Source of the DNA: Pseudomonadota bacterium | GTDB taxonomy: Bacteria; Pseudomonadota; Gammaproteobacteria; Steroidobacterales; Steroidobacteraceae | Assembly: GCA_016704655.1 (NCBI GenBank) | Contig: JADIZR010000022.1 | Span: forward strand, 62,001-126,000 | Reading direction: 5' to 3' | DNA length: 64,000 nt | Shown here: one piece after another, positions 61,460 through 64,000 of the stretch | Layout of the letters: each line of letters opens with the position of its first letter | Numbering within the stretch: the first letter of the stretch is position 1 | The notes under the pieces: generated by a model | The model's input: only the letters and a program-made list of their open reading frames with translations | Databases searched by the model: none | Told to the model about the DNA's origin: nothing | Translations under genes and position numbers: made by a program

Positions 61460-63868
61460 ATGAGCGCCGCGGACGTCTACGACTCCAGTAAAATCAAAGT
61501 CTTAAAAGGCCTCGATGCGGTCCGCAAGCGCCCGGGAATGTACATCGGCGACACCGATGACGGGTCCGGTTTGCACCACATGGTCTTTGAGGTCCTGGAC
61601 AACTCGATCGACGAGGCGCTCGCCGGTCACTGCACCAACATCATTGTCACCATCCACGCCGACCAGTCGGTCACCGTGCAGGACGACGGCCGTGGAATTC
61701 CTGTGGATATCCATCCGGAGGAGGGGGTCTCGGCGGCTGAAGTCATCCTCACCGTCCTGCACGCGGGCGGGAAGTTCGACGACTCCTCGTACAAGGTCTC
61801 GGGCGGCCTGCACGGCGTCGGTGTGTCTGTCGTCAACGCGCTTTCGGAGACCCTGAACCTCACGATCTACCGCGACGGCAAGGTCTACACCCAGGAATAC
61901 CGCCTGGGCGAGCCGGTCTCGCCGCTCACGCCCACCGGCACCAGCGACAAGCGCGGCACCACCATCCGCTTCAAGCCCAGCGACACGATCTTCACCAACA
62001 TCGAGTTCGAGTACGAGATCCTGCAGAAGCGGCTGCGCGAACTCTCGTTCCTGAATTCTGGTGTACGAATCGAATTGGTAGATGAGCGCGACGACCGCCG
62101 CGAAACCTTCCACTACGAAGGCGGCATCAAGGAATTCGTCAAGTACCTGAATCGCAGCAAAACTGCAGTTCACGAATCAATCTTCTGGTTTCGCGGCGAA
62201 CGTGACGGTGTCGTCGTGGAGATCGCGCTGCAGTGGAACGACTCCTACGCGGAGACGATGTACTGCTTCACCAACAACATCCCGCAGAAGGACGGCGGCA
62301 CGCATCTCTCCGGTTTCCGCGCCGCCCTGACGCGCACGCTGAACGACTACATCGAAGGCGAGATGGCGAACAAGAAGGACAAGGTGCCGACCACGGGCGA
62401 CGACTCGCGCGAAGGTCTCACCGCTGTCATGTCCGTGAAATTGAGCGACCCGAAGTTCTCGTCGCAGACCAAGGACAAGCTGGTTTCGTCCGAAGTGAAA
62501 AGCGTCGTCGAGGCAATCGCCAGCGAAAAGCTCGGCGAATTCCTGCTCGAGCAGCCGGCGCAGGCGAAAGCCATCGTCAACAAGATCATCGATGCAGCGC
62601 GTGCACGTGAAGCAGCGCGCAAGGCGCGCGAACTCACTCGTCGCAAGGGCGCGCTCGACATCGCGGGCCTGCCCGGCAAGCTCGCGGACTGCCAGGAAAA
62701 AGATCCGGCCAAGTCCGAGCTGTTCATCGTCGAAGGCGATTCCGCAGGCGGTTCCGCCAAGCAGGGACGCGATCGTCGTTCGCAGGCGATCCTGCCGCTG
62801 AAGGGCAAGATTCTGAACGTCGAACGCGCACGCTTCGACAAGATGCTGTCGTCGGCGGAAGTGGGCACGCTGATCACCGCGCTCGGCTGTGGTATTGGAA
62901 AGGATGAACTGGATTTAGCCAAATTGCGGTATCACCGTATCATAATAATGACTGATGCGGATGTTGACGGCAGCCATATCCGAACTTTGCTCCTAACTTT
63001 TTTCTACCGGCAGATCCCGAACCTGATCGAGCGCGGCCACGTCTACATCGCGCAGCCGCCGCTGTACAAGGTGAAGAAGGGCAAGAGCGAGAACTACGTC
63101 AAGGACGACGTCGAACTCAACCAGATCCTGCTGCGCACCGCGCTCGAAGGCGCTTCGCTGGTCGTGCGCGACTCGTCGGTGCCGATGCAGGACGGGGCGC
63201 TCGAGACGCTGGCCCGCAAGTACATGGATTTCCAGAACGCGGTGCACAAGTCGCCGCGGCGCTACGACTCGCACGTACTCGAGCAGATGCTGCACTTGCC
63301 GGAGATCGGCATTGCCGACCGCGAGGACCCGGAGAAGCTCACCACCTGGGGCGCGCAGCTCGAAAAGATGCTCAACGACATCCCGCAGGCCGGTCGCCAC
63401 TACACCGTGACGCTGCAGCCGGGCACGCCGCCGCACCTTGTCGTCACGCGCGTGGAACACGGCAACGCCGTCGAGAAACACCTGCACCGCGAGTTCTTCA
63501 ACTCGAGCGAGTACCGCCGCATCACGGACCTCTCGCGCACTCTGGTCGGTCTGTTCGGCGCCGGCGCCATCGTGCGTCGCGGCGACAACGAGCAGACCGT
63601 CGACAGCTTCAAGGAAGCCATCAACTGGTTGCTGGACGAAGCGCGACGCGGCCAGACGATCCAGCGCTACAAGGGTCTCGGCGAGATGAATCCTGAGCAG
63701 CTGTGGGACACGACCATCAATCCCGAAACACGCCGGCTCGTGCAGGTGCGTATCGAGGACGCGCACGTGGCGAACGAACTGTTCTCGACGCTGATGGGTG
63801 ACGAAGTGGAACCCAGGCGTGAGTTCATCGAAAGCAACGCTCTGCTGGTGTCGAACCTGGACGTCTGA
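61460..63868 (+). CDS. gyrB: DNA gyrase subunit B
   Basis: ATPase subunit of gyrase. 802 residues: GHKL ATP site VRKRPGMYIGDTDDGSGLHH, DNSIDEALAG, QDDGRGIPVDIHPEEGVSAA, GGLHGVGVSVVNALS, the TOPRIM EGDSAGGSAKQGRDRRSQAI and DADVDGSHIRTLLLTFFYRQ, and C-terminal QRYKGLGEMNPEQLWDTTIN. Normal length (E. coli 804). A short stretch at about 62890-63007 has strikingly AT-rich codons compared with the rest of the gene. Confidence 0.97.
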   Translation: MSAADVYDSSKIKVLKGLDAVRKRPGMYIGDTDDGSGLHHMVFEVLDNSIDEALAGHCTNIIVTIHADQSVTVQDDGRGIPVDIHPEEGVSAAEVILTVLHAGGKFDDSSYKVSGGLHGVGVSVVNALSETLNLTIYRDGKVYTQEYRLGEPVSPLTPTGTSDKRGTTIRFKPSDTIFTNIEFEYEILQKRLRELSFLNSGVRIELVDERDDRRETFHYEGGIKEFVKYLNRSKTAVHESIFWFRGERDGVVVEIALQWNDSYAETMYCFTNNIPQKDGGTHLSGFRAALTRTLNDYIEGEMANKKDKVPTTGDDSREGLTAVMSVKLSDPKFSSQTKDKLVSSEVKSVVEAIASEKLGEFLLEQPAQAKAIVNKIIDAARAREAARKARELTRRKGALDIAGLPGKLADCQEKDPAKSELFIVEGDSAGGSAKQGRDRRSQAILPLKGKILNVERARFDKMLSSAEVGTLITALGCGIGKDELDLAKLRYHRIIIMTDADVDGSHIRTLLLTFFYRQIPNLIERGHVYIAQPPLYKVKKGKSENYVKDDVELNQILLRTALEGASLVVRDSSVPMQDGALETLARKYMDFQNAVHKSPRRYDSHVLEQMLHLPEIGIADREDPEKLTTWGAQLEKMLNDIPQAGRHYTVTLQPGTPPHLVVTRVEHGNAVEKHLHREFFNSSEYRRITDLSRTLVGLFGAGAIVRRGDNEQTVDSFKEAINWLLDEARRGQTIQRYKGLGEMNPEQLWDTTINPETRRLVQVRIEDAHVANELFSTLMGDEVEPRREFIESNALLVSNLDV

Positions 63869-64000
63869 TCCTTCATCACTGCAGGGAACACGAGTCGTCA
63901 CTTTATTGTCACGGTTTGCCTCGCCTGTTTCGTCTGCGGACACTACTCCGCCACGAAGACGTACTTCGTGAACGCTATCCATCGTTCCACTTCAAGTCAG

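Noticed and set aside
1..64000. tRNA, rRNA, CRISPR array, prophage or insertion sequence
   Set aside because: I found no tRNA-like cloverleaf, no rRNA, no regularly spaced direct repeats with unique spacers, and no transposase or integrase genes. The heptad tandem is too short in period to be CRISPR.

Overview
The window is high-GC chromosomal DNA from a gammaproteobacterium and contains the replication-origin neighbourhood. The right end carries rpmH-rnpA-yidD-yidC on one strand and dnaA-dnaN-recF-gyrB on the other, with DnaA-box-like sites and five parS-type palindromes. The left half carries rsmG-parA-parB and the full atpIBEFHAGDC operon followed by glmU. Gene content (TonB-dependent receptor, wax ester synthase family acyltransferase, 2-methylcitrate cycle with AcnD/PrpF, ABC permease fused to an M1 peptidase) fits an environmental Steroidobacter/Nevskia/Xanthomonadales-like lineage; the exact family is inference.

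Layout. 0-10.3 kb: accessory genes for peptide or amide handling and sulfation: D-aminoacylase-type amidohydrolase, HEAT-repeat serine hydrolase, TPR-sulfotransferase, beta-propeller protein, TonB-dependent receptor broken by an in-frame TAG, cyanophycinase-like S51 peptidase. 10.3-14 kb: corA, glmU and two small exported proteins. 14-21.5 kb: ATP synthase operon. 21.7-24.9 kb: parB, a PagL-like gene inserted in opposite orientation, parA, rsmG. 25-29.5 kb: two-gene ABC/M1-peptidase operon with a palindromic operator over its promoter. 29.6-38.4 kb: prpB-prpC-acnD-prpF-prpD' operon (propionyl-CoA to pyruvate and succinate) and a divergent ScfR/RamB-type regulator. 38.9-42.7 kb: acuI-cysD-cysNC, overlapping genes; the PAPS they make could serve the 3.5-kb sulfotransferase. 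42.8-51.5 kb: metallo-hydrolase, cytochrome c4, SIMPL protein, NfeD-like protein, peptide-binding lipoprotein, mnmG, HExxH protein, WS/DGAT. 51.5-54.5 kb: two toxin-antitoxin loci flanking mnmE; the second toxin (RES) is internally deleted. 54.7-64 kb: yidC to gyrB around the origin.

The compact rnpA-yidC-mnmE-mnmG-rsmG-parAB-atp order typical of many gammaproteobacteria is here interrupted by about 22 kb of metabolic and accessory genes between mnmG and rsmG.

Two things stand out beyond gene content. First, four conserved genes (dnaA, mnmE, oppA-like, SIMPL) are each broken by what looks like one missing base; because dnaA and mnmE are among them, base-calling error in GC-rich sequence is more likely than real decay. 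Second, intergenic spaces hold several repeat families: AGTGATT heptads in inverted arms at the atp operon, a purine/pyrimidine tract family after stop codons, a 21-bp-arm inverted repeat filling the pagL-parA gap, and a two-hairpin element (three copies) whose 18-nt loop is invariant while the stem sequences change on both arms together. The last is the best candidate for an undescribed structured element.
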